Numbered from the stretch's first letter, positions 17,263 to 26,224 are shown. The stretch: DNA of 45,539 nt from Lachnospiraceae bacterium (GCA_019423745.1 JAHZAV010000020.1:1-45539); one strand, 5' to 3'. Translations and numbers: made by a program. Notes: generated from the sequence alone by a model not told the origin.

Positions 17263-18042
17263 TTATCCTCTTCCCATACTGTTTAAACGTAAAACAAAAA
17301 AATCTATCAATCTTAAAAACCCCTTTTCAAATAGTACACTAATGCAGATAATAACCATAGTCCAGGCAAATAGTTCTGCCGTATCCAGATAAATTTTAGC
17401 ATTATAGAGATTTTCTCCAATAGAATTTTGCGGGATACCTATAACCTCCGCTGCTACTCCCGCCTTCCAGCAAAGTCCCAGCCCTAATGAACATCCTGTT
17501 CGGAAAAACGGCATAATCTGAGAAAGATAAATCCATCGGATTCTTCTTGCCGCCGGAATCTGAAAAACCTCTGCCATCTCTCTTAGCTGCATATCCATAT
17601 GATTAATCCCATCCAGAACATTTGTATAAATAATTGGAAACACCATTAAAAATGAAATCACAACAGATAAATTACGGGAAGATACCCAGATCAGTATAAG
17701 AATCACAAAAGATGCCACCGGTATAGATTTCACGGTTACAATAAATGGTTCCAGAAATTCCTGAACTTTCTGAAACACTGCTGCAAGTGATGCCAAAATA
17801 GTCCCGACAATAACCGCCAAAAGAAACCCTCCTGTAATCCTCAGCAATGAAGATGCAACAGACAGCCAAAATACCTTCTCTGCCATCAGCTTTATGAAAG
17901 CAGAAAGAACAGTGACAGGAGACACCAGTAGTATCTCCTGCCCAATCCACATACTTACCGCCTGCCAGATTACAAGCCAAACAGTCACTGCCCATATTTT
18001 TATTTTTCTTTTGTTTTTATTCTTCAATATAGTAGAAGTCAT
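17263..18042 (-). CDS. NitT/TauT-type ABC transporter permease
   Basis: A 259-residue inner-membrane permease with about six helices. The BPD-type coupling motif is EMAEVFQIPAARRIRWIYL (EAA loop), which contacts the ATPase. FIVTVKSIPVASFVILILIW is characteristic of the SsuC/TauC/ThiX class. Its start overlaps the binding-protein gene by 26 bp, so the two should be translated together. The substrate is not evident from the sequence; sulfonates, nitrate-like anions and pyrimidine thiamine precursors are all handled by this class. Confidence 0.92.
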   Translation of the reverse strand: MTSTILKNKNKRKIKIWAVTVWLVIWQAVSMWIGQEILLVSPVTVLSAFIKLMAEKVFWLSVASSLLRITGGFLLAVIVGTILASLAAVFQKVQEFLEPFIVTVKSIPVASFVILILIWVSSRNLSVVISFLMVFPIIYTNVLDGINHMDMQLREMAEVFQIPAARRIRWIYLSQIMPFFRTGCSLGLGLCWKAGVAAEVIGIPQNSIGENLYNAKIYLDTAELFAWTMVIICISVLFEKGFLRLIDFFVLRLNSMGRG

Positions 18043-19048
18043 CGTCTGGCAGTTTTCCTCCTACAGATTCAGAATTTTGTTCCAATAAAACTGATAAATA
18101 ACCCGAAAGTTTCTCCTTCATTTCCTTCCCATCTATATAGGTAATGTTACATTCAGGCATAGCTTTCTCGGCAACATCTGCTGTTACAATTTCATACTGA
18201 CCTACAAGCTGCGCTGCCTCTTTTATATTTTCATTTACATAGCTTACGGAAGCCTTATACCTGTCCATAAAATCTGCAACTGCTTCCGGATTTTCCTGTG
18301 CAAACTCACTGCGCACAACAATGACTCCTGTAAGCAATGCACTTTGCTCCTCTTCTTCAGTCTGAATCTTATCCCATTCTTCTGTCAGATCCAACGCTAT
18401 CTTCAGATTTGGATTTTTTTCCATAGCTGTTGTAACAAAAGGCTGGGGAAGCATTGCAATTCCAGCTGTATCCTGGGATAAAGCGGCTACACATTCAGAA
18501 TGTTCACTTTTCCACTCAATTGTTACGTCTGTTGTGGGATCAATTCCATTATTCTCCAGTATATAATTCAATGCATATTCGGGAGTTGCTCCTTTTCCGC
18601 TGGCATAAATGGTCTTTCCTTTCAAGTCCGCAGCAGATTGAATTGAATTCCCATTTTCTACAATATATAAAACGCCTAACGTATTAATTGCTAAAACCTT
18701 TATTCCGCCATCTGTCTTATTATAAAGCACAGAAGCCATGTTTGCCGGAACAGCTGCAATGTCTGCTTTTCCTTGTGAAATAGCAGGTGTAACCTCATCG
18801 ACAGAAGCTGCAATATCAAAATTGTAATTTTCTGTATCAATTTCTCCTTTGTCTGACTCGTCCATCATCTTTACCATTCCCATGGCAGTAGGCCCTTTTA
18901 AGGCCATTACATTGACATCCACCGGCTCTGCATCTGTTTCCTGTTTTACCTCTTCAGTTGTTTTCTTCGTGTCATTTCCACATCCCGCCAGCATACTGAC
19001 AGTCATCATGGCTGCCAGAAGGACCGCTGTTGCTTTTTTCATTTTCAT
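18017..19048 (-). CDS. ABC transporter substrate-binding lipoprotein (NitT/TauT type)
   Basis: A 343-residue lipoprotein. The signal peptide ends in the lipobox MLAGC, with Cys as the lipidated residue, followed by a charged linker. The mature part has the NMT1/TauA-like fold: GPTAMGMVKMMD near the start, AAVPANMASVLY, LKGKTIYASGKGATPEYALNY for the hinge, and AMLPQPFVTTAM. I chose the ATG at 19048 over one at 19090 because GAAGGAGG precedes it and the signal peptide then begins MKMKKATAVLL. It is the first gene of the operon binding protein, permease, ATPase, MATE. No riboswitch is visible upstream, which argues mildly against a thiamine-precursor role. Confidence 0.9.
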   Translation of the reverse strand: MKMKKATAVLLAAMMTVSMLAGCGNDTKKTTEEVKQETDAEPVDVNVMALKGPTAMGMVKMMDESDKGEIDTENYNFDIAASVDEVTPAISQGKADIAAVPANMASVLYNKTDGGIKVLAINTLGVLYIVENGNSIQSAADLKGKTIYASGKGATPEYALNYILENNGIDPTTDVTIEWKSEHSECVAALSQDTAGIAMLPQPFVTTAMEKNPNLKIALDLTEEWDKIQTEEEEQSALLTGVIVVRSEFAQENPEAVADFMDRYKASVSYVNENIKEAAQLVGQYEIVTADVAEKAMPECNITYIDGKEMKEKLSGYLSVLLEQNSESVGGKLPDDDFYYIEE

Positions 19049-19145
19049 AATCCTTCTTCCTCCTTCTATCCTTTCAATACCTGGCCTCAACGCCTGTGTA
19101 CACTGTCGATATTATATCCCTTTTTTTTAATATTTGTAAAGGGAC

Positions 19146-19172
19146 AAAAAAGAGTTCCGCAAGCGGAACTCT
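19146..19172 (-). terminator. Terminator of the phosphofructokinase gene
   Basis: A perfect 10-bp stem, AGAGTTCCGC/GCGGAACTCT, with a two-base AA spacer (the real loop will be slightly larger), is followed on the minus strand by TTTTTGT. It lies 16 bp after the stop codon. Confidence 0.92.
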
Positions 19173-19188
19173 CATTTGCTTTTACGAC

Positions 19189-20427
19189 TTACAAATTATA
19201 TGGACGGAATAAATGTCTTGGAATACCATCAACCATGACAGGAGATACATCGCCCTGAATCAATGGGCGAACATACGCAACAAACTCATCAGTCACACCT
19301 GTTCCTTCTTCATTTACCCATTCTCTTGGCACAAGCTTTTCATCGTTGGCAATCTTGTGAACATCCTTTACCTCTGTTCCGCACTGGTACGGATCATCGG
19401 ACAGTCTCTGAAGTACAACCATTTTTCCGGAATCTCCTTCATCTGCTGCCTTTACTGCTGCACCACCCACCTGATATGCTTCCAGAATATCAACTCTGGA
19501 TGCTGCATGGGAAGCCGAACGCTGAAGTGTACTTAACTCAATTGCTCTTGTTTTACATCCGATTTCTCCTGCAATAAAGCTTGCAAGATAAGAAGCTGTT
19601 CCAGACAATTGTTTATGTCCAAAAGCATCTACAAAGTCAACACTGTTTCCAAGTTCACATACATAAGTTCCGTCTGTTGTCCGAATTCCTTCAGAAACAG
19701 CAACTACAACTGACGGTTTCTTGGAAAGAAGTTCCTTTACTTTTGCACTGAATGCCTCCAGATCAAATGGCAGCTCCGGCAGATAAATTAAATCCGGGCC
19801 GTCACAGTCTTCTCCTTTTGAGAGAGCTGCTGCACCTGTCAGCCAACCCGCATTTCTTCCCATAATTTCTACAATACTTACCAGACCTTTACTATATTCC
19901 AGGCAGAAACTATCACGAATAATTTCTTTTACAGAAGTTCCGATATATTTCGCTGCACTTCCATAACCAGGCGTGTGGTCTGTAAGTGCCAGATCATTGT
20001 CAATTGTCTTTGGACATCCGATAAAACGGGTTGGATGACCTGTCACAATAGCATAATCAGACAATTTTTTAATCGTATCCATGGAGTCGTTTCCTCCAAT
20101 ATAAATAAATGCTTCAATATCCAGCTTATCTAAAATTCCAAAAATTTTCTCATACACTTTTTTATCTTCATGAATCTCCGGCAGTTTATATCTGCAGGAT
20201 CCAAGGAATGCTGCCGGTGTTCTTTTTAAAAGTTCTGCATCAAGCTCTGTAGTGATATATTCAGAAAGATCCAAGTATCTCTCCTGAAGAAGTCCCTGTA
20301 CCCCATGAAGCATACCGTATACTTTATTTGCCCCTCTGTCTTTTGCTGTACGATACACGCCTGCCAGACTGGAATTAATTGCCGCTGTAGGTCCTCCTGA
20401 CTGTCCTACAATTACATTTCGTCTCAT
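19189..20427 (-). CDS. pfp: 6-phosphofructokinase, pyrophosphate-dependent type
   Basis: A 412-residue glycolytic enzyme that phosphorylates fructose-6-P. Two residues that decide the phosphate donor point to PPi: YIGGNDSMDT carries Asp where ATP enzymes have Gly (GGDGS), and PKTIDNDL carries Lys where ATP enzymes have Gly (PGTIDND). TDHTPGYGSAAKY and EIMGRNAGWL also fit the PFP-like clade of about 400 residues. The ATG at 20427 follows GGAGGTAAAAGT; a longer form from 20460 adds 11 residues without RBS support. It appears to be a single-gene unit with its own terminator. The donor assignment is inferred from these two positions. Confidence 0.93.
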   Translation of the reverse strand: MRRNVIVGQSGGPTAAINSSLAGVYRTAKDRGANKVYGMLHGVQGLLQERYLDLSEYITTELDAELLKRTPAAFLGSCRYKLPEIHEDKKVYEKIFGILDKLDIEAFIYIGGNDSMDTIKKLSDYAIVTGHPTRFIGCPKTIDNDLALTDHTPGYGSAAKYIGTSVKEIIRDSFCLEYSKGLVSIVEIMGRNAGWLTGAAALSKGEDCDGPDLIYLPELPFDLEAFSAKVKELLSKKPSVVVAVSEGIRTTDGTYVCELGNSVDFVDAFGHKQLSGTASYLASFIAGEIGCKTRAIELSTLQRSASHAASRVDILEAYQVGGAAVKAADEGDSGKMVVLQRLSDDPYQCGTEVKDVHKIANDEKLVPREWVNEEGTGVTDEFVAYVRPLIQGDVSPVMVDGIPRHLFRPYNL

Positions 20428-20579
20428 ACTTTTACCTCCGTCCCAGTGTGAATATGCCAAGAGAAACCATAGATAAAATCTTCTCTGTGCACACCCGCAC
20501 TATACTCTCAATAAAACTATTTTAGTACATTTCAACATATTTGTCCACAAAAATAATTTGTTTTTGTGAGTTTTGACAA

Positions 20580-22076
20580 CTATTCCTCTTTTGCCCAACC
20601 ATAGGCATACTTCACTGCCCTCTTCCAGCCCTTCAACTTTTTATCTCTTTGCTCTTCTGAAATTTGCGGAGAAAAAATACGGTCGGATGCCCATTTATCT
20701 CGAATTTCATTCTGGCTGCTCCAATATCCGGCAGCTAAACCTGCCAAATAGGCTGCTCCCATCGCAGTAGTCTCTACACATTTCGGCCTGTTTACCGGAG
20801 CATTGCTGACATCCGCCTGAACTTGCATCAGAAAATTGTTGGCACTTGCTCCCCCGTCTACTTTAAGAGCGCTAAGCGTAATTCCTGAATCTGCTTCCAT
20901 GGCTTTTAGTACATCATTTACCTGGTAAGTAAGAGATTCCAGCGTAGCACGGATAATATGATACTTATTTACGCCCCTTGTAATTCCTACGATAGTTCCT
21001 CTTGCATAGGGATCCCAATGTGGCGCCCCAAGCCCGGTAAACGCCGGTACTACATAACATCCGTTTGTGTCCGATACCTTTCCCGCCATATATTCAGAAT
21101 CCTCTGAAGAGTCAATAAGTCTCATTTCATCCCGCAGCCATTGAATCGCCGCACCCGCCACAAAGATGGAGCCTTCAAGGGCATAATTCACCTTTCCATC
21201 CAATCCCCAGGCAATTGTAGTCAGCAACCCATTTTGCGAAAATACAGGACGTTCTCCGGTATTCATCAAAAGGAAACATCCTGTTCCATACGTATTTTTA
21301 GCCTCTCCAGGCTGAAAACATGTCTGCCCAAAAAGAGCGGACTGCTGGTCGCCTGCTGCCCCTCCAATCAGGATACGACCTCCAAAGTATGAGGGATCTG
21401 TCTCTCCGTAAATATAACTGGATGGTTTCACCTTAGGCAGCATGGATGCCGGAATATTTAAAAGCTCCAAAATTTCTTCATCCCACTGTAATGTATTGAT
21501 ATTAAAAAGCATAGTTCTGGACGCATTAGAATAATCTGTTACATGTATTTTCCCCTTAGTCAGTTTCCAGATCAGCCATGTCTCAACCGTCCCAAACAAA
21601 AGCTGTCCTCTGTCCGCCTTTTCTCTGGCCCCTTCCACATGATCCAGAATCCACTTAATTTTTGTAGCTGAAAAATAGGCATCAATTTTCAGCCCCGTTT
21701 TCTGCCGGATCATATCTTCCAATCCATCCGCAATCAGTTGATCGCAAAATTTGGCTGTTCTCCGACACTGCCACACAATTGCTCTACATATAGGCTCTCC
21801 TGTTATCTTATCCCACACAACTACAGTTTCTCTTTGATTTGTAATTCCAATTGCTGCAATATCCGAAGCTTCAGCCCCTATCTTGCTCATGGCTTCTACT
21901 GCCACACCAAGCTGGCTGGACCATATTTCATCTGCATCATGTTCCACCCAACCCGGTTTCGGAAAATATTGAGTAAACTCTTTTTGCGCCATACTGCAGA
22001 TTCTTCCTTCTTTGTCAAATAAAATACAGCGGTTACTGGTTGTCCCCGCATCCAGTGCCATTACATACTTCGCCAT
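20580..22076 (-). CDS. glpK: Glycerol kinase
   Basis: A 498-residue FGGY-family kinase that converts glycerol to glycerol-3-phosphate with ATP. It starts MAKYVMALDAGTTSNRCILF (phosphate loop), has ITNQRETVVVWDKITG and the glycerol-contacting VWQCRRT, and ends with GLGAPHWDPYARGTIVG plus the adenosine motif KVDGGASANNFLMQ. The length is that of bacterial GlpK. AGAAGGGAG precedes the ATG. A 39-bp palindromic repeat sits only 18 bp upstream of the start codon. No glpF or glpD is nearby; acyP lies upstream on the same strand. Confidence 0.97.
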   Translation of the reverse strand: MAKYVMALDAGTTSNRCILFDKEGRICSMAQKEFTQYFPKPGWVEHDADEIWSSQLGVAVEAMSKIGAEASDIAAIGITNQRETVVVWDKITGEPICRAIVWQCRRTAKFCDQLIADGLEDMIRQKTGLKIDAYFSATKIKWILDHVEGAREKADRGQLLFGTVETWLIWKLTKGKIHVTDYSNASRTMLFNINTLQWDEEILELLNIPASMLPKVKPSSYIYGETDPSYFGGRILIGGAAGDQQSALFGQTCFQPGEAKNTYGTGCFLLMNTGERPVFSQNGLLTTIAWGLDGKVNYALEGSIFVAGAAIQWLRDEMRLIDSSEDSEYMAGKVSDTNGCYVVPAFTGLGAPHWDPYARGTIVGITRGVNKYHIIRATLESLTYQVNDVLKAMEADSGITLSALKVDGGASANNFLMQVQADVSNAPVNRPKCVETTAMGAAYLAGLAAGYWSSQNEIRDKWASDRIFSPQISEEQRDKKLKGWKRAVKYAYGWAKEE

Positions 22077-22094
22077 AGTCTCTCCCTTCTTTCA

Positions 22095-22133
22095 TTTGAC
22101 ACGTAATAAAGTTTAAAAGTATTACGTGTCAGA
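22095..22133. repeat. Palindromic repeat, copy 1 (upstream of glpK)
   Basis: Arms TTTGACACGTAATA and TATTACGTGTCAGA flank AAGTTTAAAAG. A second copy at 38745-38783 differs at four of 39 positions. No U-tract follows on the minus strand, so this copy should not terminate transcription; it sits between acyP and the glpK ribosome binding site. Confidence 0.75.
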
Positions 22134-22213
22134 TTGTGTGAAACGGTGTGTAGAATTGCATATAGTGGTGCGTTTTTTTGTAAAAATCACTTTGACAAGC
22201 CAATGAAACCATG

Positions 22214-22489
22214 TTACATCCGCACACGGAAACTTTTTTCGTCTTCTTCAAGCGGAATCTCCTTTGTGTCCATCCACCTGATCTCTATAAAACTATCGTG
22301 GTTTAATCCATACAAAAGTTTATCAATCAGCTGCTGTCTTCCTTGTATTTCTAATGTGACCGTCCCGTCTATCTCATTTCTCACCCATCCGGTAAGACCC
22401 ATGGATTTTGCGAAATATTTTGCTTTATATCGAAATCCGACTCCCTGTACAAGTCCCTGAAAGTTAATTCTTTTTCGCACCTCTGACAT
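22214..22489 (-). CDS. acyP: Acylphosphatase
   Basis: A 91-residue enzyme that hydrolyses acyl phosphates. The signature FQGLVQGVGFRYKA holds the phosphate-cradle loop and catalytic Arg, and GLTGWVRNEIDGTV holds the catalytic Asn. The length is standard. GGAGGGGAAACAGT precedes the ATG. It lies 91 bp downstream of the ThiE-like gene and 137 bp upstream of glpK on the same strand, so it may be transcribed by read-through from the thi operon. Confidence 0.95.
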   Translation of the reverse strand: MSEVRKRINFQGLVQGVGFRYKAKYFAKSMGLTGWVRNEIDGTVTLEIQGRQQLIDKLLYGLNHDSFIEIRWMDTKEIPLEEDEKSFRVRM

Positions 22490-22580
22490 ACTGTTTCCCC
22501 TCCGAATCGTGTTCTGCCCTCCATTTTAATTCTTTTTGTCATGTCTGGCAAGTAGCACTGGATGTCTATATTTTTCTCTT

Positions 22581-23156
22581 TTAAACGCGCATGGCTTCTG
22601 ACATAACACAGCCACCTGCTGCCCCCGCATTCATCACTTCTTCCAACTGTCCTCCAGCTACGTGAATCCCTCCTATTGCATATACAGGGATACTTACCGC
22701 CCGGCATATTTCTTTTAAAAAATCAACTCCCCGGGGAGCTACTCCTCTCTTACAGTCTGTCTGATATATGTGTCCTGCTGTAATGTAAGATGCCCCCAGC
22801 TTCTGAGCTTCCCTGGCCTCTGTTACGGAATGAATAGAAGCTCCAATAATCTCAAACTTCTCCAAAGGTTTCTTACCGTTCCAGTCTTTCAAAAGAGACA
22901 GTGGAAGGTGAATTGCCCTTGCTTCTGCTTTCCCGGCTACCTGTAGAAATGTATGATAAATGCACAGGATTCCATGTTTTTCACATATTTTACTCACTTC
23001 TGACGACAATTGAAAATATTCTTCCTCTGTCAGATCTTTTTCCCTCACAATCACTGCTTTGGGCTTCTGATAACAGATTCGTTCAATTTGTTCTAAGTAA
23101 GGATACCTTGTCAACTTTCGATTTGTTACTGCTATTACATATTTCCAGTCCTCCAT
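22581..23156 (-). CDS. thiE: Thiamine phosphate synthase (ThiE/TenI family)
   Basis: A 191-residue TIM-barrel protein. ThiE joins HMP-PP and thiazole phosphate to thiamine phosphate; TenI relatives aromatise the thiazole. Visible motifs are IVREKDLTEEEY (pyrophosphate site), AIHLPLSLL, IIGASIHSVTEAREA, YITAGHIYQTDCKRG and VYAIGGI. The TDCKRGVAPRG loop is a little TenI-like, so either activity is possible, although its place in the cluster fits ThiE. I chose the ATG at 23156 (AGGAGGTCAAGG upstream, 10 bp after the thiH stop) over an ATG at 23183 that would overlap thiH. It is the last clear gene of the thi operon. Confidence 0.85.
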   Translation of the reverse strand: MEDWKYVIAVTNRKLTRYPYLEQIERICYQKPKAVIVREKDLTEEEYFQLSSEVSKICEKHGILCIYHTFLQVAGKAEARAIHLPLSLLKDWNGKKPLEKFEIIGASIHSVTEAREAQKLGASYITAGHIYQTDCKRGVAPRGVDFLKEICRAVSIPVYAIGGIHVAGGQLEEVMNAGAAGGCVMSEAMRV

Positions 23157-23166
23157 CCTTGACCTC

Positions 23167-24375
23167 CTATACATAAATAGCATCTGCCATGACAGGCTGT
23201 AGATGATGTTCTTTTAAAGCGTCATAAATTTCCTCTACAGAACGGTCATCGGAAATTTCAAACTGTTCATCCCCCTTATCCTGGACTTCCTCCCCGTGTT
23301 CTCCGATTCCGGTACTTACTCCGGCCGAGATTTTAGTAGCAGCAATCTGCATCAGATGATCTCTCACTCTTGCACACTCCCGGCTGGACACAGTAATTCC
23401 AGCAAACGGCATAAATAACCTATATGCACAAATCACCTGTAATAACTGTCTTTCATGTACATCCATAGGATTAATCTTGTCATTGTTTATAATTGGCCTA
23501 AGTCTTGGACAGGAAAATGAAATTTCTGCATGCGGGTATTTTTTCTGCAAAAGATAGGCATGCATTCCTGTTGCGAAGGCATCTTTCCGAAAATCGTCCA
23601 GGCCAAGAAGGGCTGAAAGTCCCACCCCGCGCATTCCCCCCATCAATGCTCTCTCCTGTGCATAAAACCGATAAGGGAAAATACGCTTATGACCAGCCAG
23701 ATGAAGCGTTTCATATTTATCTGAGTTATAGGTCTCCTGAAAAACAGTCACATAATCCGCCCCACATTTATGAAGATACGCATACTCCTCCGTGTTCATT
23801 GGATATACTTCCAGCCCGATTACTTTAAAATATTCTCTTGCTGTTTTAACTGCTTCTCCTATATATTCTACGTTAGACCGCTTCCGGCTTTCCCCTGTAA
23901 GAATCAATATTTCCTGAAGACCTGTCTTAGCAATAGCTTGAAATTCCCGACGGATCTCTTCGCTGTTAAGCTGTGCCCTCCGAATGTGATTATGGCAGTT
24001 AAAACCACAGTAAATACAATAGTTTTCACAATAGTTAGCTATATATACAGGGGTAAACATGCTGACAGAATTTCCAAAATATTTCTGCGTCTCTATCTGT
24101 GCTTTCTTAGCCATCTCTTCTAAAAAAGGCAACGCCGCCGGAGAAAGAAGCGCCTGAAAATCTTTTGGTGTTTTTCTATCTTTAGCAAGTGCATTTCTAA
24201 CATCTCTTTCTGTAAAGCAATCATAATCGTATGCTTTCATTTCTGACAGTACCTGCTCTAACATCTCTGATGATATCTGTTCCATATCTGGCAAGTACGT
24301 CATATGATCAATGCGATGTTCTTTCTGATGTTCTCTGATCTCATCACTTAGAATGCTTTCATTAATTTTTTCCAT
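23167..24375 (-). CDS. thiH: 2-iminoacetate synthase ThiH (radical SAM)
   Basis: A 402-residue radical SAM lyase that cleaves tyrosine to dehydroglycine (2-iminoacetate) for thiazole assembly, the oxygen-independent route. The [4Fe-4S] cysteines are C116, C120 and C123 in YCENYCIYCGF. QEILILTGESRKRSNVEYI, YVTVFQETYNSDKYE and RMRG-like GMRGVGLSALLGL match ThiH. The N-terminus carries about 30 residues more than the shortest homologues, but AGGAGGAAGAAGAG before this ATG supports it. It sits 12 bp after thiG and 10 bp before the ThiE-like gene. Confidence 0.96.
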   Translation of the reverse strand: MEKINESILSDEIREHQKEHRIDHMTYLPDMEQISSEMLEQVLSEMKAYDYDCFTERDVRNALAKDRKTPKDFQALLSPAALPFLEEMAKKAQIETQKYFGNSVSMFTPVYIANYCENYCIYCGFNCHNHIRRAQLNSEEIRREFQAIAKTGLQEILILTGESRKRSNVEYIGEAVKTAREYFKVIGLEVYPMNTEEYAYLHKCGADYVTVFQETYNSDKYETLHLAGHKRIFPYRFYAQERALMGGMRGVGLSALLGLDDFRKDAFATGMHAYLLQKKYPHAEISFSCPRLRPIINNDKINPMDVHERQLLQVICAYRLFMPFAGITVSSRECARVRDHLMQIAATKISAGVSTGIGEHGEEVQDKGDEQFEISDDRSVEEIYDALKEHHLQPVMADAIYV

Positions 24376-24387
24376 CTCTTCTTCCTC

Positions 24388-25164
24388 CTAGTCTCTCAAA
24401 TATCCGGTCAAGGGTGAAGATGCACTGCCACCTCTTGCGATAGTCTGTCCCATTCCTGCAAGATAAGCCTGCCGTCCAGCCTTCACAGCAAGCCCCATAG
24501 CTCCGGCCATTGCTTTAACATCGCCGGAAGAAGCAATCGCAGTATTTGCCATAACTGCTGCTGCTCCCATTTCCATAGCTTCACATGCTTGTGAGGGACG
24601 TCCTATTCCGGCATCTACAATAATTGGAAGATCAATTTCATCAATAAGAATCTGGATAAATTCTTTTGTACAAAGTCCTTTGTTAGAACCAATAGGCGCT
24701 CCAAGAGGCATGATACATGCGGCGCCTGCATCGGCCATATCTCTTGCCGCATTAAGATCCGGATACATATACGGCATCACCACAAAGCCCTCTTTTGCCA
24801 ATATTTCTGTCGCACGGACTGTCTCATAATTATCTGGCAGCAAATATTTACTGTCACGCATAATCTCAATTTTGACAAAATCACTGCCGCACACTTCCCT
24901 TGCCAGTCTTGCAATTCGCACTGCTTCCTCTGCATTTCTGGCTCCTGAAGTATTAGGCAGTATGGTCACCCCTTCCGGTATATAATCAAGAATATTGGCA
25001 AGCCCTCCTTCATTAGCCCGTCTAAGTGCCATTGTTACAATTTGTGCACCTGCATTCTCTACTGCTGCCTGAATCAAATCCAGAGAATATTTGCCAGATC
25101 CTAAAATAAATCTGGATGTAAATTCATGATCTCCCAGTTTCCATACATCGTTATTTTTAAACAT
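24388..25164 (-). CDS. thiG: Thiazole synthase
   Basis: A 258-residue TIM-barrel enzyme that condenses deoxyxylulose phosphate, dehydroglycine and ThiS-thiocarboxylate into the thiazole phosphate. It shows GSGKYSLDLIQAAVENAGAQIVTMALRR with the Schiff-base Lys region, GVTILPNTSGARNAEEAV, MPLGAPIGSNKGL and VDAGIGRPSQACEAMEMGA, the conserved phosphate-binding end. AAGGAGG precedes the ATG. It lies between thiF (15 bp) and thiH (12 bp). Confidence 0.98.
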   Translation of the reverse strand: MFKNNDVWKLGDHEFTSRFILGSGKYSLDLIQAAVENAGAQIVTMALRRANEGGLANILDYIPEGVTILPNTSGARNAEEAVRIARLAREVCGSDFVKIEIMRDSKYLLPDNYETVRATEILAKEGFVVMPYMYPDLNAARDMADAGAACIMPLGAPIGSNKGLCTKEFIQILIDEIDLPIIVDAGIGRPSQACEAMEMGAAAVMANTAIASSGDVKAMAGAMGLAVKAGRQAYLAGMGQTIARGGSASSPLTGYLRD

Positions 25165-25179
25165 TTTATTTCCTCCTTA

Positions 25180-25809
25180 CTATTTACCTTCCCCTAAAAT
25201 CAGTCCCACTACCATATTCGCCTGATGAGCTGCACAAAGAGCAACCCGGGGAGCCATCAGCCCCGGCATTTCCCCACCTGAGGCTGACTGATCGCCACAC
25301 AAATAAAAATAATCCGTAATTTTTTTTGTACATATTTTGTTACTATCTGCATATCCAGCCATTCCACTTGCTGCCACAATATACTTTCCCGGTAAATTCT
25401 CCATAACAGAATTAACAAGCATCGCCTTATATTCCGGAACATCAAATGCCTCACAGATATACTCATCTGATGCAAACAATCCACAGATATTTTCTTCTCG
25501 AATTTTGATACAGTCTGTGTGCACATCAAGATATGGATTAATTTTCTGCAGATTCTCTTTTATGGCATCTGTTTTATACATACCTATCTGATGGATAAAA
25601 TACTGCTGCCGGTTTAAATTTGTAATATCTACTCGGTCAAAATCGACTAAATGCAAATGCCCCACTCCGATTCTGGCAAGGTTGACTGCAATATTAGATC
25701 CAAGCCCTCCCAGCCCCGCAATTGCTACTCTCGCTTCTGCCAAAGCCTCCTGTATCCTCAAGCCATGTCTTTCTTGCAGCGCATTTACCAATTGTTCTTT
25801 TGAGATCAT
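25180..25809 (-). CDS. thiF: Sulfur carrier protein ThiS adenylyltransferase
   Basis: A 209-residue E1-like enzyme that adenylates the C-terminal Gly of ThiS. The ATP-binding loop is IAGLGGLGSNIAVNLARIG, followed by HLVDFDRVDITNLNRQQY with the conserved Asp and the Asn-Arg pair. It belongs to the short ThiF class (about 210 residues) without the extended C-terminal zinc domain. The ATG at 25809 has GAGGAG eight bases upstream; a TTG two codons earlier would be too close to it. It is 17 bp after thiS. Confidence 0.95.
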   Translation of the reverse strand: MISKEQLVNALQERHGLRIQEALAEARVAIAGLGGLGSNIAVNLARIGVGHLHLVDFDRVDITNLNRQQYFIHQIGMYKTDAIKENLQKINPYLDVHTDCIKIREENICGLFASDEYICEAFDVPEYKAMLVNSVMENLPGKYIVAASGMAGYADSNKICTKKITDYFYLCGDQSASGGEMPGLMAPRVALCAAHQANMVVGLILGEGK

Positions 25810-25826
25810 CTTCAAAGCTCCTCTCT

Positions 25827-26024
25827 TTAGCCTCCTCCTACAAAACTCACTACTTCCAAAACATCCCCATCTTTCAGAATAATATTCTGATAGGAAGATT
25901 TTGGAACAATATCTCCATTTCTCTCCACAGCGATGCGCTCCATACGATAGCCTTTCTCCTGTAGATACACCTGCAGACTCTTTCCTTCCAAATGCAGTTC
26001 TTCCACACCGTTCACCCGAATCAT
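25827..26024 (-). CDS. thiS: Sulfur carrier protein ThiS
   Basis: A 65-residue ubiquitin-like protein that carries sulfur as a C-terminal thiocarboxylate for thiazole synthesis. It begins MIRVNGVEEL and ends VVSFVGGG, with the required terminal Gly-Gly. IAVERNGDIVPKSSYQ and the LKDGDVLEVV strand are typical. It is the first gene of the thi operon; GAAAGGAG precedes the ATG, and the TPP riboswitch and two terminators lie in its leader. Confidence 0.97.
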   Translation of the reverse strand: MIRVNGVEELHLEGKSLQVYLQEKGYRMERIAVERNGDIVPKSSYQNIILKDGDVLEVVSFVGGG

Positions 26025-26102
26025 TTTCTTCTCCTTTCCTGTCCTACAACTACTGAACCTTCCTATTCTTCACTCTTCTATATCACAAATCTTTCCCGCG
26101 AT

Positions 26103-26160
26103 ATAAAAAAAAGGTTCACAAAGAAATACACCCGCGGTGGTGCACCCCTTCATGAACCTT
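26103..26160 (-). terminator. Second terminator-like hairpin in the thi leader
   Basis: AAGGTTCA (26111-26118) and TGAACCTT (26153-26160) form an 8-bp stem followed on the minus strand by a U8 tract. The 34-base loop holds a smaller hairpin (TGCACC pairing with GGTGTA with one G-U). It lies 79 bp before thiS, downstream of the riboswitch terminator. Confidence 0.8.
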
Positions 26161-26224
26161 TGGCTCACTCAATGTCTGACAATATTCTATTTTAAATAAG
26201 TCCAAGCTTTGGCTCATGGCCAAC

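Noticed and set aside
26103..26160. T-box leader before thiS, because the minus strand contains AGGGGTGCACCACCGCGGG.
   Set aside because: The T-box bulge needs UGGN to pair with the tRNA acceptor end; here the corresponding bases read UGCA. Only about 65 nt separate it from the riboswitch terminator, too little for a normal stem I. It is better described as a second terminator.
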